The notes beneath the pieces are model-generated. The model ran no database searches. It had not been told where the DNA came from and was given only the letters and a program-made list of their open reading frames with translations. The translations under genes and the position numbers were made by a program. Below, piece after piece: positions 1 to 11,752 of a stretch of 64,000 nt of DNA. Within the stretch, counting starts at the first letter, position 1. Every line of letters begins with the position of its first letter. The stretch is from Chamaea fasciata (taxonomy: Eukaryota > Chordata > Aves > Passeriformes > Sylviidae), in assembly GCA_029207755.1 (NCBI GenBank), contig JARCOQ010000011.1, forward strand, positions 23,339,212 through 23,403,211. The letters run 5' to 3'.

Positions 1-190
1 AGCGCCTGTCTCTGCACAGACACCCCAACAATCCCACCCTTGGCATCCCTGGAGTGCTGCCCAAACATTCCTACAGCTCTGGCAGCCTCGGGGCTGTGCC
101 CATTCCCTGGGGAGCCTGGGCAGTGCCAGCACCCTCTGGGGGAAGAACCTTTCCTGAAATCCAAGCTAAACCTCCCCAGAGACCAAAACA
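1..190 (-). mobile_element. CR1 LINE fragment (cut by window edge)
   Basis: This matches, from memory, the avian CR1 3' region read on the minus strand. The order seen is a 'cctcggggctgtg' segment, a 'ccctggggagcctg' segment, 'caccctctggg.gaagaacc' and a 'ccaagctaaacctcccc' segment. The family signature 3' end (8-bp repeats) is not inside the window. No coding capacity is left. It is probably older than the 13.2-kb copy because it has many substitutions. Confidence 0.8.
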
Positions 191-1285
191 AGAGCATGTA
201 TTCACCCCAGTTTGCCAAAACACTCAAGCCTAAATCCCACTGTCATTGAGACAACTGGGCGTAACTCACCCCATTTGCTGAATATTTCCAGTCTCCTAAA
301 CCAACAAAGACTTGGGATTATTTTTTAACACATCACGTTTCATTTTAAAAGTTTCTCAAGAAGATTTAAGAGAGGCCGTGGAAGGAGAGGTGAGAAGAAC
401 GATTTGGTTTGCTTTGTAAATCTGTGCTTAAAATTCATTAGTGTCGGGCATCCCAGAGCTTCTCTCAGCCCCTCTGCAAAACCAAACCCAAAATCCTGAA
501 AAGACACCAGAGCTGGGGAGAAGGATAATGATAGAGAAGGGGTGGAGGAGGGTTTTCAAGCACCCAGTAACTTTATGAGATGGGAGAAATTATTTCTCAA
601 AGTCTGTTGTTGTGACACTGCTACTTCACTGAATTTGATCATGACCAAACCACAAGCTGGAAGTAATAGGATATTTAAAATATTGTCATTATGAAGAGAA
701 AATGACGCCAAGAAAAGCAAGAGACTTTAAAGTTCCTCAAGATTAATCCATCTGAATAGTAATTAAAATTAATTCTCCTCCTGAACTTTCCTGTTAATTA
801 AAAAACAGGGAAGGAAAACAATGTAGCATTTCAAAATATAGAGGCAATAGTTTTAGACCATAAATATTAGTGAGAAAAAAATAACAAAAAATTCAGCTCT
901 GTACCTTTTAAATTAGATCTGGCATTTCAAAGAAAAAGTTGTATCAAGCTTGAAAAACACCGAAGTTTTGTGCTACTGAATGAAAGAACTCATCTACTCT
1001 CAGGTCACTCTGCTAATATTAACAAAAGTAGCAAGTGGCAGAGGATTATTATTACACTTTGAATGCCGGGCAAATATTACATTTAATAAGGATTTTAATG
1101 CTGCTTTAAACCAAACTCAGCAACGTAAAGCACATTGAGCAAAACAAACATTACTTGATTATCACAATGAGAGTAAAAAGGTTCAGAAGATTGCTTTAGC
1201 TCATCAACACCCACCCTGCAGAGTTATATCACGCAGCGTGTTTGCACATCTTAAAAAGCTGCTGCTGCTGTAGTAGTTTCCCCCA
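191..1285. other. AT-rich single-copy sequence, possible regulatory DNA
   Basis: No gene, LTR or CR1 piece is seen. The part from about 640 to 960 has a run of homeodomain-type ATTA/TAAT cores, with 'taattaaaattaatt' near 759 and 'gttaattaaaa' near 792. CpG is nearly absent. This composition is common in vertebrate non-coding enhancers but is not proof of function. Confidence 0.35.
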
Positions 1286-1286
1286 G

Positions 1287-1328
<42 letters not shown>

Positions 1329-1449
1329 AAACAGACTCTACTTTTGCATTCTTATTCAGCGAGGGAACACTATTTCAATGCCTGCTTCCTCCCCGCTTTG
1401 CAAATCTTTACCCAGCCAAAAAAAAAAAAAAAAATAATAATAAAAAAAA
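1287..1449. repeat. Two poly(A) tracts
   Basis: An uninterrupted A run of about 39 bases starts at 1287. A second A run, followed by AAT repeats and another A run, covers about 1419-1449. No retrocopy body or upstream polyadenylation signal is visible, so neither is clearly a retroposon tail. The 79-codon frame with a lysine run across them is an artefact. Confidence 0.9.
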
Positions 1450-1560
1450 TCTATACACCGGACTACATAATCGCCATTTAAATAGGAAAGATGGTTGAAT
1501 TAGTAAGTGATTTCTAGCTCCAGCTTAATTTACTTAGCCCAGGATCCCTTGAATAATGCC

Positions 1561-2070
1561 AAGGTCTGCTACACACGCTGCTCACTCGTTCCATTTGCAG
1601 AAGCAAGAGGCAGCGTTCCCCCCGGAGAGCAACAAATGGGCAGAGCAGAGCGATTCCCAGAGATCCCAATCCCCGCGCAAATCAAGCTGAACCGTAAATT
1701 ATCCTGGCAGGCAAGAGACGTGCAGAGAGAGAATCACTTACCCCGCTCCTATTATAAGAAACTACAAAGTTTTTTTTTAAGAGTGGGGGGGAATCTCGGG
1801 GATCCCTCGGGGGAAAGATGCAGCGGTGCAGCTGCTGCTTTAAGCCCGTAAATTGGCCGGCGCTGACATTATAATCAACTCTTTCTGACATGGAGCTCGC
1901 GAGAGTTGGCAGCAGCCACTTGATCTGCAGGCAGCCTCTGCCTCCCATCCCACATCTGCTCCCAGAGCTGCCGTGGAAAAGCTCCAGGGACAGCCCCGGG
2001 CTGGGCAAAAAACCAGCCACGGGGCTGGGGGAACACGGGGCCGTGTTCCGTGCGTGGGGCGTCTGTTTTA
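1561..2070. promoter_or_regulatory. CpG-dense block, candidate promoter or regulatory element
   Basis: I counted 26 CpG in about 510 bases with G+C slightly above 50 percent, an observed/expected ratio near 0.7. That just meets the usual CpG-island thresholds, while flanking DNA is CpG-poor. The block is not a repeat I recognise. It includes a G-run cluster (1785-1813) and clustered CpG at 1846-1902 and 2030-2061. A TATA-like 'tattataag' lies at about 1750. No coding exon with a convincing start is visible, so a non-coding RNA promoter or a regulatory CpG cluster are equally possible. Direction is undetermined. Confidence 0.4.
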
Positions 2071-2139
2071 TACCAACAAACAGAAATCTATTTCTAATAA
2101 TTCAGCCCTCTCTTTCATCCCACTTAGGGGATTTTTGGC

Positions 2140-2205
2140 TTGTTTTTGGTTTTTTTTTTTTGTTTTGTTTTGTTTTGTTTTTGTTTTTTTGGGGTTTTTT
2201 TCTGT
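2140..2205. repeat. T-rich / (TTTTG)n low-complexity tract
   Basis: Runs of T broken by single or double G, including four consecutive TTTTG units near 2161-2180. It borders the CpG-dense block on its right. Confidence 0.85.
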
Positions 2206-3158
2206 ACTCAAACCTCAGGTTTTCATTGTAAATAAGTATTTATTTTTGGTTTTAGCAGCAGCTGTGGCAGATAGAACAGGAATGTGCCCTGCCTGGACAT
2301 GTCAACAACTGGCAAGCGCCAGCTGCATCCCTTGGCTCCTGCCCATCCAGGCCATGGCACAGATCTGCATTGTCGCCTTCTGATTTTAGGGTTAAAAATG
2401 GGACCCGTGTGGCGTCACGTGCTGCTTGTTCTCTTTTCTGAAGCTTCAAACTGGAAATCACCCTTGGTGCCGAGCACACCTGATATCCTCCTTTTTCCTG
2501 GGACCCCTGAGCATTGTTCCCACCAGAATTCCACAGTGCAGGCGCAAAGCTGAACCACAGCTGGGGGACATGTCCTGCAACACAGCATTAAAATGCAAAA
2601 AAATTCTGCCGGGTACTGATGAAAACAGAGGGGTGGAGAAAAGAAAAAAATTCCATATTCCACCCTTACAAACTTTCTTGTCAAACCCCCTTCCCTGAGC
2701 CCCCCATGGAACCAGAAAGGCACCCCTTGGAGCTGGGACTGCTGTCCCCCAGCAGCATCTGCTCTCTAGCTCTGCTCTGAAAAAAGCAATTTTCCCAAAA
2801 TTTAAACTTTTTTCTGCTGCCCACATTTGCTTCCCCCTTTAGAGCCGAAGACAATTACCTTCCCTGTTTAATAATCAAAGTACAGCTCTGCTTCAATTAC
2901 ACAAAAGCAATATTTGGCAACGCATAGAACAGGAATAAAGCAGAAATAAAAAGTTAAGGATGAAGTTTATAGACCTTAATATGGAGATTCCAAGTGGGGT
3001 TTTTCAAGCCAGCGTGGGAATTAGTGTTTCAACAGAATAAAGTTCAAGAAAGCAGGATTATTTTATTTCTCCTGGGAATTTTACCACATCCTTTAGGATC
3101 AGACCTTCCACAGGTATTTTGCATGGATATGTTCACTGGAGAGAATATGTCCCACTCT
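2206..3158. other. Single-copy sequence, nothing recognised
   Basis: Open frames of 75-122 codons on both strands overlap each other and show no known domain. No repeat family is recognised. Confidence 0.5.
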
Positions 3159-3159
3159 A

Positions 3160-3245
3160 AACCTAAATCACCATGGCAGGGGTTGGAACTGGCTGATTTT
3201 TAGGATCCCTTCAACCCAGGCCTTTTGAGGATTCCATAATTTTGT
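3160..3245 (+). mobile_element. CR1 LINE 3' tail, short
   Basis: The segment 'ccatggcaggggttggaact' is the start of the standard avian CR1 3' end. It is followed by a degraded 'gatcccttcaaccca' portion. The terminal 8-bp repeats are lost or mutated. It is 5'-truncated to under 90 bp, as is usual for CR1. Confidence 0.75.
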
Positions 3246-4450
3246 TAAAAAATCCCAAAACTTTCAGCACGGGACTGTCCAATACAGTGGGATTTCAGAA
3301 TTCTTAACTGAGATTGTTCACTCAGCAGTGTAATAGAAATATTTAATAACAAAATAGAATTCATTCAGAATTATTTCTGGTGACAGCTCTTGCCGATCAA
3401 AACCTTTCAAGTGCAGGAAACACTAAATGGTGCTACACAAACTGAGGCAGTTCTCAATGTTTCAGCGTTTGCTGCCTTTCTCTGCTGCCTCCTCAACCCA
3501 TTTGGGGACGCGGCCAGGTGACACACACTCCATTTCTGTGACATCAGAGGGATGAATCATCACCCCCAAATCTTGTTAGAGGCCACTTTAAAGCGAATTT
3601 CACATGCTTATGACCATGCTTGTGCTCTCGACCTCTTTGCCTTGAGCAGTAGAGAAGCAGCAGGAGACTCAAACAGTAAAAAAAAGCTGCTTTGGGCTTC
3701 ATCTGTTTTCAAACACTGTCCGTTTTCTCCTTCATTTGCTGTCGGGGCTGTGCCTTCCCCTCCCTGCTCCTCTTCAGAGAGCCCAGGGCACGCGGAGCAG
3801 CCTCCTGCTCGGAGGCACTGCTTTCCTTAATGCAAAACCTGAAGTTTTCTGACAAAGTGACCCTGGGATAAGTGAATCCACCTTCTCAGGCTGTTTCCAA
3901 GGCACCAGGAAGCTCCAAGTTCAGCCTTGGGGTTACCTGGATGTCTTCAGGTAACTGTCAGACCTCTCCACTATTGTCCTTCAGCCTAATGTTAGGCTAT
4001 TATGCTGTACTTTTAAAGAAAACTAAGCCAAATTCTATATTTTTTCCCCTTTAATTAAAAAAATTAACATATAAATTAAAGTTTCACAACTATGTGCCGT
4101 GAGAGGAAACACTTCTTTTAGTTATTACTTAGCTTGCTAAAAATACCTGTGCGAAAATTAGAGATTAAATACATTTTATGCCCTCGGTAATTGCGTGGAG
4201 AGTCATCATTTTCTCAGTGGTCCTACGGGAGAGTGGAAGAAAAGGAGGTGCAAACCAGTGGGTGAAATATTTTTTATATTTATATATATATGCTGTACAC
4301 CTACATACATATATGTATTTATACTCTTATTTTATGGGATTTGCCTTTCTCTTTTTAAATATCTCTATCTATCTATCTAATGAGGTTTTATAAGGTTATG
4401 TCATTTTTTTATTTAGGGCAAGGCTCTTAAAACTTATATTCACAATATGT
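3246..4450. other. Single-copy sequence with small simple repeats
   Basis: No gene is seen. A TA-rich stretch lies at about 4268-4320 and a short (ATCT)n at about 4362-4380. The 3840-4080 part turns AT-rich. Confidence 0.5.
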
Positions 4451-4455
4451 AAAAG

Positions 4456-4917
4456 TGTCTTTTCGTTATTTCATGTGTACAAGTGAATTCAGTGTCATGT
4501 TGGCATAGGGACTTTGTGCTGGTTTTGCGTTGATTGACATTTAGTGAGGAGGGAAGTACAGCAATATATATATATCAAGCAGGACGGAGGATTTAGGGCA
4601 GAGGCTGAGTCCTTCTTTTTTTCTTCTTCTTCATGGGTCTGAGTGGTGTTTTGTGACTGGGTAGAAAAGTTCTCATTGCGGGCCACGGGTGGTTGGTTAT
4701 TGGGTTAAAAGTGAAAATAATTTAGGTGTCATTTCTTAGTTGGACAGTTTATCCTTAAAAGGCCTTGCAGAGAGATAGAGACAGCTCCATTTTTAGTTTG
4801 TTAGCTGGAAGTGCTGTAGAACTCACAGTTTGTGAGACTCTAACAGAGATAAGAATTAATAAACATCTGAGTCTGAACAAGAAATACTGTCTTGAGCATT
4901 TAATCCTGACTCTGACA
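4456..4917 (+). mobile_element. Solo LTR, probable ERVL-like family (copy 1)
   Basis: This is homologous, in opposite orientation, to 62995-63350. The shared part runs from about 4565 to 4917. It has a polyadenylation signal AATAAA at 4858-4863, about 55 bases before a CA end at 4916-4917. If the element begins with TG at 4456, both sides are flanked by AAAAG (4451-4455 and 4918-4922), a possible 5-bp target duplication. That duplication is A-rich and could be chance, so the left edge is uncertain; 4515 is the alternative start. No internal retroviral sequence follows, which makes it a solo LTR. Confidence 0.7.
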
Positions 4918-4922
4918 AAAAG

Positions 4923-6130
4923 AAGATAAAGGCAACAAGTGGCTGTTGATATCTTGCTGCCAGGCTGGCTCCCCCGGCTCCAGTGCAAGCCTTCTGACAC
5001 ATGAAGAGTCCCACCTGTTTTGGTCCTGCTGTTCCAAGCCATCCATAGCTTAAAAACAACACCAAGGGCTCCTGCCAGGATAACTGGGCTGAAAATCTTT
5101 ACAGGTGTCACCTTAAAATAAAGGATGTCACACACCAAGAGTGAGCACATCTGAGGAAATGTCTACGCGCTCACAGTAAAAGTAGGAAACATCCTGATTT
5201 TTTTAATGGCTGAGAGGGAAATCAATAGGCAAATTATATCCAAACGATATTTGATGTCGTTTCTGTGAAGATGTGGAGAGGGTATTTTAAACTTCAGCCT
5301 TAGTAAACTCCCCTGGGAGGGCTCAGCTCTCTCTGTGATCCCTGGCTGGATTTCCACGGCGAGCATCTGCGTGACCTTGGCTCGAACCTCTGAGCAAACC
5401 ACCACGCCGTGAGAAAAAACTGTGAGGGAAACAAGTAAACTCGAGCTCTACAAGCTCCAAAAGGTCAAGCTGCAGACAGGGGGAAGATTGCTGAGAAGGG
5501 GACACTTAGCAGCTCAAGGACTCGCAGGGAAACACATCAAAGCTTCGAGCTGTGAAATTTTCAGGTTAAAAAGAAAAAAAAAAGCCCAAAGAAGGTGAAA
5601 GGGAGCTCAGCAGCAGCAGCAGGGAATTACTGATGCTCAGCTCTGGGGCTTGCAGCCACGTTATTCTACTGTGAATATTAGCAAATAAATCATTGCCTTG
5701 TCCTGAGAGCATACCCTGCTTGCAGAGCTTCTTTTCGTGGCCAAACACAGCGACCCCGAAGGGTTACACCTCTCGACCATTTCTGTGTTTCTTTTTCCAA
5801 ATCTCACCCTTGTTATGAGACTGCCCAGCTGTATATCCATGGATTTAAACCAGGGACACCCTGAATAAACCTGGACAGGGATGAAGTGCTGCTACAGATG
5901 ATTGTAGCTGATGGTCAAAACCATTCTGAAATTCTGCTGTTATTCTGTTATTCCTGGAACCCCAGAGGGGCTGCCAGGACCAGCAGAAGTGCCCAACAAT
6001 CGATCTGAAGGGTAATTTGATAATATCGGGAAAGATTCGTGGTGTGTTTCAGATAGACACCATGAAAGTGGGTACCAATTTATTAAGTATACAGAAGACA
6101 CTAACACTCATGTAAGCCATTAAACATGAT
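4923..6130. other. Single-copy sequence, nothing recognised
   Basis: No repeat family or gene is recognised. Short frames of 60-131 codons here have no known domain, and several run into the LTR. Confidence 0.45.
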
Positions 6131-6134
6131 TATA

Positions 6135-6245
6135 TTTTCCCCTTATTGGTTCAATTATGATCTGCTGTACCTTTCTCCTTATTACTCTAATTATAGATCA
6201 GTATAATTTCCTCTTTATTAGCACAGTTATGGTCTGTACTTGTAC
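6135..6245. repeat. Degenerate 36-bp tandem repeat, three copies
   Basis: The phrase 'ccttatt' or its variant recurs with TTATT at 6143, 6179 and 6215, exactly 36 bases apart each time. After each comes a variant of '..aattatgatctg..gtac' (aattatgatctgctgtac, aattatagatcagtata, agttatggtctgtactt). Copies are diverged, so the duplication is old. Confidence 0.6.
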
Positions 6246-7580
6246 AAATGCCTTGAAGAAATCAGAGCCACTGAGAAAATGCAGCAAATGAAAAGACAAA
6301 GGCATTATTATTGATATTATTATTATTATTTTGAATGTTCACATCTTCTTAGTTCCTTGTGTTACTACATAATTCCGTATTTTGTCTCATATAGGGATCA
6401 GGTTTGATGAAGAAAATAAAAGCTATCAATGTGTACTCAATATGACTTGCACACCATTATTGCAGCCTGGTGTTTAGCTTGCAAGAAAAAAACTAATTAA
6501 ATTCTAAGTTAGATTGCACAGATTTCTGCAGTAACCTATGGATTTTGAGGGCACAAACCAAAATATTGAGACCGCATTGATTCCAAAGCTTATCCATGTA
6601 GAATTATTTGGAAATATTTTATTATGGAGGAGTTAAAATTATCTCCCATCAGTTTAATAACAGTATATTCTAGTCATGATCGTCCTGCCCTGTGTATATC
6701 TTTGATGGCTCATGCACCCCACGAACTTCTCTTTCCTTCTTCCCACTTTCGTTTGCACAATGGAAACTGTACAAGCTGAAACACCAACGTTTCCAACCCC
6801 TTGCCCTCTATCATGTCAGAGCATTTTAACTCCAAAAATGGTCTTTAAGTGACCTTTCCCTTAGGAAGAGGAGCTGCAAGAGGTCGAAACAGGAAAGGAA
6901 AACTTCAGTGCAGCGCTGGAGAACCTGGCAGAGCTCACAGAGCTCGGCTGGGGAGAGGAGTTTGAGTGGCTGCAGGAATGTTCTGATTCTCTGCTCATTT
7001 TCTCCCTTTTGCCTGGAGGCAGGTTCAGTACAAAATGCAAGAAAGACTTTCTGTTTAAGTTGTCAGACTAAGGAGCCTGGGAAATTGAAAGATGTGCCCA
7101 AAACCATAAGAAAAGACTGGGTTGCTTTTAGACACCCAGAACTTCAGGACACCACCATCCTTTTTGGTTTGTTTTAAATACTCCACTTTTATAGCTACAT
7201 TTTTCTAGCTTTTCCTCTAAATATATCACAAAAAAATAAGGACCTTTTGATGGTAATCTTGAATAAAAGCATCATTTCCATCCTGTTCTCCACAGTAAAC
7301 AGAACTCAGCCCTTGGGATTCAGAGGCTGCATTTTCTAGAAGTCACTACAGATGTTATGCAGAATATTCCTGGGCTCCTTAGCTGGCAGCCACCCCCTGG
7401 GGAAGGAAAACCACTTGGGATCAGCACATCCAGGAACTGCCTGTGCTTCTTGTTGGAGCCACCAGCACAGCTGTGAATCTTGTGTGCACAATAATCAATC
7501 CCAGCGAAGGCTGCAGGGAGGATTCTGGCTGGAAATGGATTGGGAAAGCACAGATGGAACCTCACGGCACAAACCTCTGT
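6246..7580. other. AT-rich single-copy sequence
   Basis: A small ATT microsatellite lies at about 6306-6330. The rest shows no gene or repeat that I recognise. Confidence 0.45.
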
Positions 7581-7587
7581 GCCTTCA

Positions 7588-7625
7588 TTTTTTTTTTTTT
7601 TTTTTTTTAATTTTTTTTTTTTTTT
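7588..7625. repeat. Poly(T) tract
   Basis: Two T runs (about 20 and 15 bases) are separated by AA. The phenylalanine-rich open frames across it are artefacts. Confidence 0.9.
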
Positions 7626-7736
7626 GGCACAAGCAAAACCTGCTCAGGCTGGAGAAAGCCCACAGGTGGGCGGGTGGGTGCCGCTGACTTTCACACGGAT
7701 TGCCTTCCCTCGCCTCTCCTGCGGGAACACAGCTTC

Positions 7737-7810
7737 CATAAAACAGAATCACAGCATCATTAAGGCTGGAAAAGACTCTCAGTCTATTTCCCGGTGCCCC
7801 TGGAGGAGCA
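7737..7810 (-). mobile_element. CR1 LINE 3' tail, very short
   Basis: The piece starts with the 8-bp-repeat type end 'acagaatcacagcatcat', followed by 'taaggctggaaaagac', which is the CR1 3' end read on the minus strand. Only about 70 bp remain, so it is a heavily 5'-truncated insertion. Confidence 0.8.
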
Positions 7811-10018
7811 AAGCACGACGGCGAGGACTTGCTCGGTGAAAGCGTTCAAGTGATTTTAATTTTCATGTTCACGGCAAAAGGGAAAAAAAAAAAAAAAAAA
7901 AGAAATAAGAGAGTAAATCCCATCACCAGCTGCCGAAAACATCGGAGGTGTTGAATGTCACAGGAAAAATTGGAAGTGCCTGTGGGGTTGCTTCTCTGAT
8001 TGAGCCCATTTGTACCGTATCACAAATGGGCTGCCCTCCCCACTGAAAGGGCATTTAGCAGTGGTTAGGATTTAACCATTGAAAAAGGAAAAGCAATTTG
8101 CTCACCCTCCTATGCTGCCTTTCCTCTCCTCTTCCTCCTCCTTTTATTCCACACCCCCCTCCCCAAATTTTAGTCACTATTTGTGCGGCCAAAATATCTG
8201 GAGTGATGTCTTCCCATGCAGAGTGTAAAATAATTCCTGTAGTAAATGTTAACAGCAGCCATAAAACAGCAAAATAAAATAACACCAAGAAAAGCAATCA
8301 ATAAAAATCTGTACAAAAATTAGATATTGGTGCACAAGATAGGAAAGGGCCTGAATCTGAGTGTTTTATAGAAAAACCTGGAAGCTATTCCAGAGAAAAT
8401 GGGCAAGGAGTAAAATTTATCAAACGTTGCTGAGATAATTAAACCAGAACAGAAAGGAAACAAGATGTTTGACCAAAGGGAATGTAAGTGAATGGATCCA
8501 GCTCTTTCTATGCTTCCCAAATCATTGTCCTTCTGGGCTCAGGTGACCCCAGAGTGCCACCACGCAAATGGTTTTCAGCCAGTGTCGGGACAGATGTGAC
8601 CATGATGGGTGCCTGGGCAGAGGGAATTTAGTTTGTGCTGAGCATCTGGTGCATGAGAAATGGGGATTCAGTCTTTGGGATCAGCACAGAGGTTCTCTAG
8701 AGTGGGAGAAAAATTACACATTTAAAAAAAATGGGAATAAATAAAAGGAAAACAGGAGGCCTGCAGTGCTAACATCACCAGCACCCTTTTGTTTGGAAAG
8801 CTGTTCTGGGTCACTCCGTGGCCGGATGCCTGCAAGGAAGACGGAAAGGAAAAAACCTTTCCATTTATGACAAGTGGGAGCAGAAAGGTGGGACCCACCC
8901 AGGGAAACCCACAAAGCCACTTTTGTCAGCACATCCAGGGTACCCCACAAGAATGTCAGGCAGGAGGAGCTGACAGAGCTGTGTGGAAATGTTTACGGGA
9001 AGCACCGAGGAACAGAGAGAGGTTTGCCTAGGGCAGAAATGGGGGTCTGGAGTTTTTGGCAGGAGCTGGAATGTCAGCAGCAGGGAAAACAAGGGGTGGG
9101 ATGAGGGCAGGCCTTGAGGAGGAGCCTTTCCGAAGGCACAGGAAGGGCTCTGGAACCATCAGGATGAAATAAACCCATCCTAACCCAGTGATTAGCGCTG
9201 TGTCCCTTTGACACGATGCCTGGAGTGTTTCTCCGCGGGGCAGCTGCTGGTCTGCATCATGTCAGGGCACAGCATGGAGCTATTAATGGCTTTTAACGTG
9301 ATCCCCTGGACCCTGACAATACCTGCCATTAGGCAGGCCTTAATCACAGGATCACTGATATTGATATGCTTAAACCATTAAACAAAGACTCAAAATTCTC
9401 CTCATCTCCTCATCAATCAAACTTCAAACCAGAGCATCCATTAACCCAGTGCATACTGGAAGAAACCTGAGGTTTTATTCTCCACGTGTCCACCTATTCT
9501 TGGGTCCATGACTGAGAGTTACAACCAGCTTTTCAAAAATATAACCAAAAAAAAAATTGCCGCTCATTTCCGTGGCAGACTGCTTGCATCACTTTAATTT
9601 AGGAAGCAAACCGTGCTACAACAACCACAGACATGTAAATGAGCCAAAAAATGGTGCTCGTTTTGTTGCTTTCCAAATTTAAGCTGACCTAAATAATTTA
9701 ATACAAAATTTGCAGCAGCGAGTACACAATTTGGTGGACAAATATGGGAACACAGCGGATTTGTACTCCAGAATTTGTGCTCCTCTGGGTAAAAGATGAT
9801 TCACCATCTGTGTGTACTGCGAGCAGCTTTCATTTTGGGGGCAAACACAGCGCAGACCCCCTCCATTATCCCTCAGTTTAGCAGGGAAAAAGGAGAATTT
9901 TCTCTCATCCCAGCAGGAAAACTGGGATTGTTTTGAGAGTGGGTGTTTGACACTCATTTGTCAACATTTTGCTCTCCACAAGTACCTGAAATGGGGTCAC
10001 ACTCAGGTGGGTCTTGGC
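7811..10018. other. Single-copy sequence, small A runs
   Basis: A poly(A) run lies at about 7883-7901. Around 9240-9430 the sequence is AT-balanced with several ATTA cores and no repeat match. No gene is supported; frames of 60-92 codons overlap on both strands. Confidence 0.45.
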
Positions 10019-10021
10019 CCC

Positions 10022-10222
10022 AGGGGAGGTTTGACTGGATGGCAGGGAAGATTTCCTCACTGAAAGGGTGAAAGGCAATGGAAGCATCCCTGGAAATGTT
10101 CAAAAAATGTGTGGCTGTGGCACTTGGGGACAGATTTAGTGGTGGCCTTGGCAGTGCTGAGGGAATGGTTGGACTCGAGGATTTTGAAGGGGTTTTCCAA
10201 CCTTAGTGATTCTATGATGGGA
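10022..10222 (+). mobile_element. CR1 LINE 3' fragment
   Basis: Recognisable CR1 3' phrases occur in order: 'cctcactgaaagggtg', 'catccctggaaatgttca', 'gtggcacttggggacag', 'ttagtggtggccttggcag' and the end 'gattctatgatgg'. Part of the consensus between the second and third phrase groups is missing, an internal deletion. Older subfamily than the 13.2-kb copy by its wording. Confidence 0.88.
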
Positions 10223-10795
10223 AGATGTCCCTGGTAGTCCATGAAATTATTGCTGCCAAATCCTTTGTGTTGACATGAAAATATGGAATAACTTTGTGAA
10301 GCAGCAGGGGAAGGAGAGGAGAGAATTAACCCTGTCAGTGCTTCATCCAGCAGGAGGAGGTGTCAACTCAACCCAGCTGATCTGAGCTGCTCCATCCAGG
10401 CCCCAACACTGCCTCCTGCTCCTGAGCAAAGCACAAATCAGTGTCTGAACTGATGGGTAATAATTGCAGAGTGATCAAAGCACGTCAGGCAGGGAGACCT
10501 GACATCCCTGTGCTCGCCAAGGATTTTTAGAGAGCTGAAAAACACTCTGGTTTCTCCAGCCTGAAGCAGGATGTGTGGGAAGCTGGGACAGTTTCCATCT
10601 CAGGGGTTTGGTTTCTGTCCATGGTTTTGGTTAACTGAGGCACAGCTCAACATCCTTCCCAGGGCTGCTGCAGAGGGATCCAGGAACTGCAGCACCTCCC
10701 TGTGCCTCAGTGGGATACAGGGAAAGGTTGTGAACAGCAGCGTTTGGTCTTTGATCGTTTTGTCCTCTAATTCAGCACTCAAGGAAGAGAACACA
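10223..10795. other. Single-copy sequence
   Basis: No gene or repeat family is recognised. Confidence 0.45.
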
Positions 10796-10796
10796 A

Positions 10797-11006
10797 TCTC
10801 TTTCTTTTTCTTTCCCTCCCTTCCTTCCTTCCTTCCTTCCTTCCTTCCTTCCTTCCTTCCTTCCTTCCTTCCTTCCTTCCTTCCTTCCTTCCTTCCTTCC
10901 TTCCTTCCTTCCTTCCTTCCTTCCTTCCTTCCTTCCTTCCTTCCTTCCTTCCTTCCTTCCTTCCTTCCTTCCTTCCTTCCTTCCTTCCTTCCTCCCTTCC
11001 TTCCCC
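10797..11006. repeat. (TTCC)n microsatellite
   Basis: About 43 near-perfect TTCC units with pyrimidine-only flanks make a polypurine/polypyrimidine tract of roughly 200 bp. Frames read as FLPS repeats on the plus strand and KEGR repeats on the minus strand; these are not proteins. The purity suggests it is young and length-variable. Confidence 0.98.
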
Positions 11007-11562
11007 CCAGCATCCTACACTTTTCCAAAGCTCTTTGTGCACAGTTTTTCAGAAATATCCTCTCTATAATCAGAGTGTTCAGGAATATCCTCACTCTATT
11101 CAGGTGTTCCGAGTATTTTGTCCTATTTATGTAACAATGCGTTTCTTCTGTAACACAGCAAAGCAGAACAATAAGTATTTTCACGATTTCAGCAGAATTC
11201 GTGTACATTGGGCTACAATATGATAAGTGAAACTTAAGAGGAAGCTTAAGAGTCAAATGCATGAGTTTAAATGCATGAGTCAGCCCTCCACTGGACTCCA
11301 GTGCTTTCTTGAGAGTGATTGTGAGTCATTCCTCAGCCATGCAGTGGGCTAAAGGACAAAGAGGAAGCAGTGAGACACCTCAGCATTCCCCTGGGGAGAA
11401 AATCCTCCAGGCATATTCACTGCATAAAAATAATGAGCCTTTTGCCCCAAAGCACTTCAGTCCTCCAGTGGCTTTGAAAATCCCTTTGCTCTCAGCTCCA
11501 AAGCCACGCAGGTGAAATCAAAGGTTCTTTGTACCGAGTTAAGCAGGACTGAGCAGTCCCTG
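11007..11562. other. Single-copy sequence
   Basis: Short direct repeats ('aaatgcatgagt' twice, 11257-11280) are the only structure noticed. Confidence 0.4.
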
Positions 11563-11567
11563 GTTTA

Positions 11568-11752
11568 GATGAAAAACCCAGACAGGTTGTGGACTCCCAG
11601 TTCCTGGAAGTGTCCAGGACCAGGCTGGATGGGGTTTGGAGCAACCTGGGATGGTGGAAAGTGTCCCTGCCCATGGCAGGAGTGGAATTGGATGAAATTG
11701 AAGGTGCCTTCAGAGCCAAACCATTCTAGAACTCTATTATTCCATGAAAAAG
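11568..11752 (+). mobile_element. CR1 LINE 3' tail
   Basis: Standard avian CR1 3' end: 'cctggaagtgtccagga', 'aggctggatggggtttgga', 'gcaacctgggatggtgga', 'ccctgcccatggcagg', then 'aaaccattctagaactcta', a decayed version of the terminal 8-bp repeats. Confidence 0.92.

Noticed and set aside
10571..11134. 187-codon frame with FLPS repeats, and matching minus-strand KEGR frames up to 220 codons
   Set aside because: The repeats are the translated TTCC microsatellite, and the flanking residues match nothing known.
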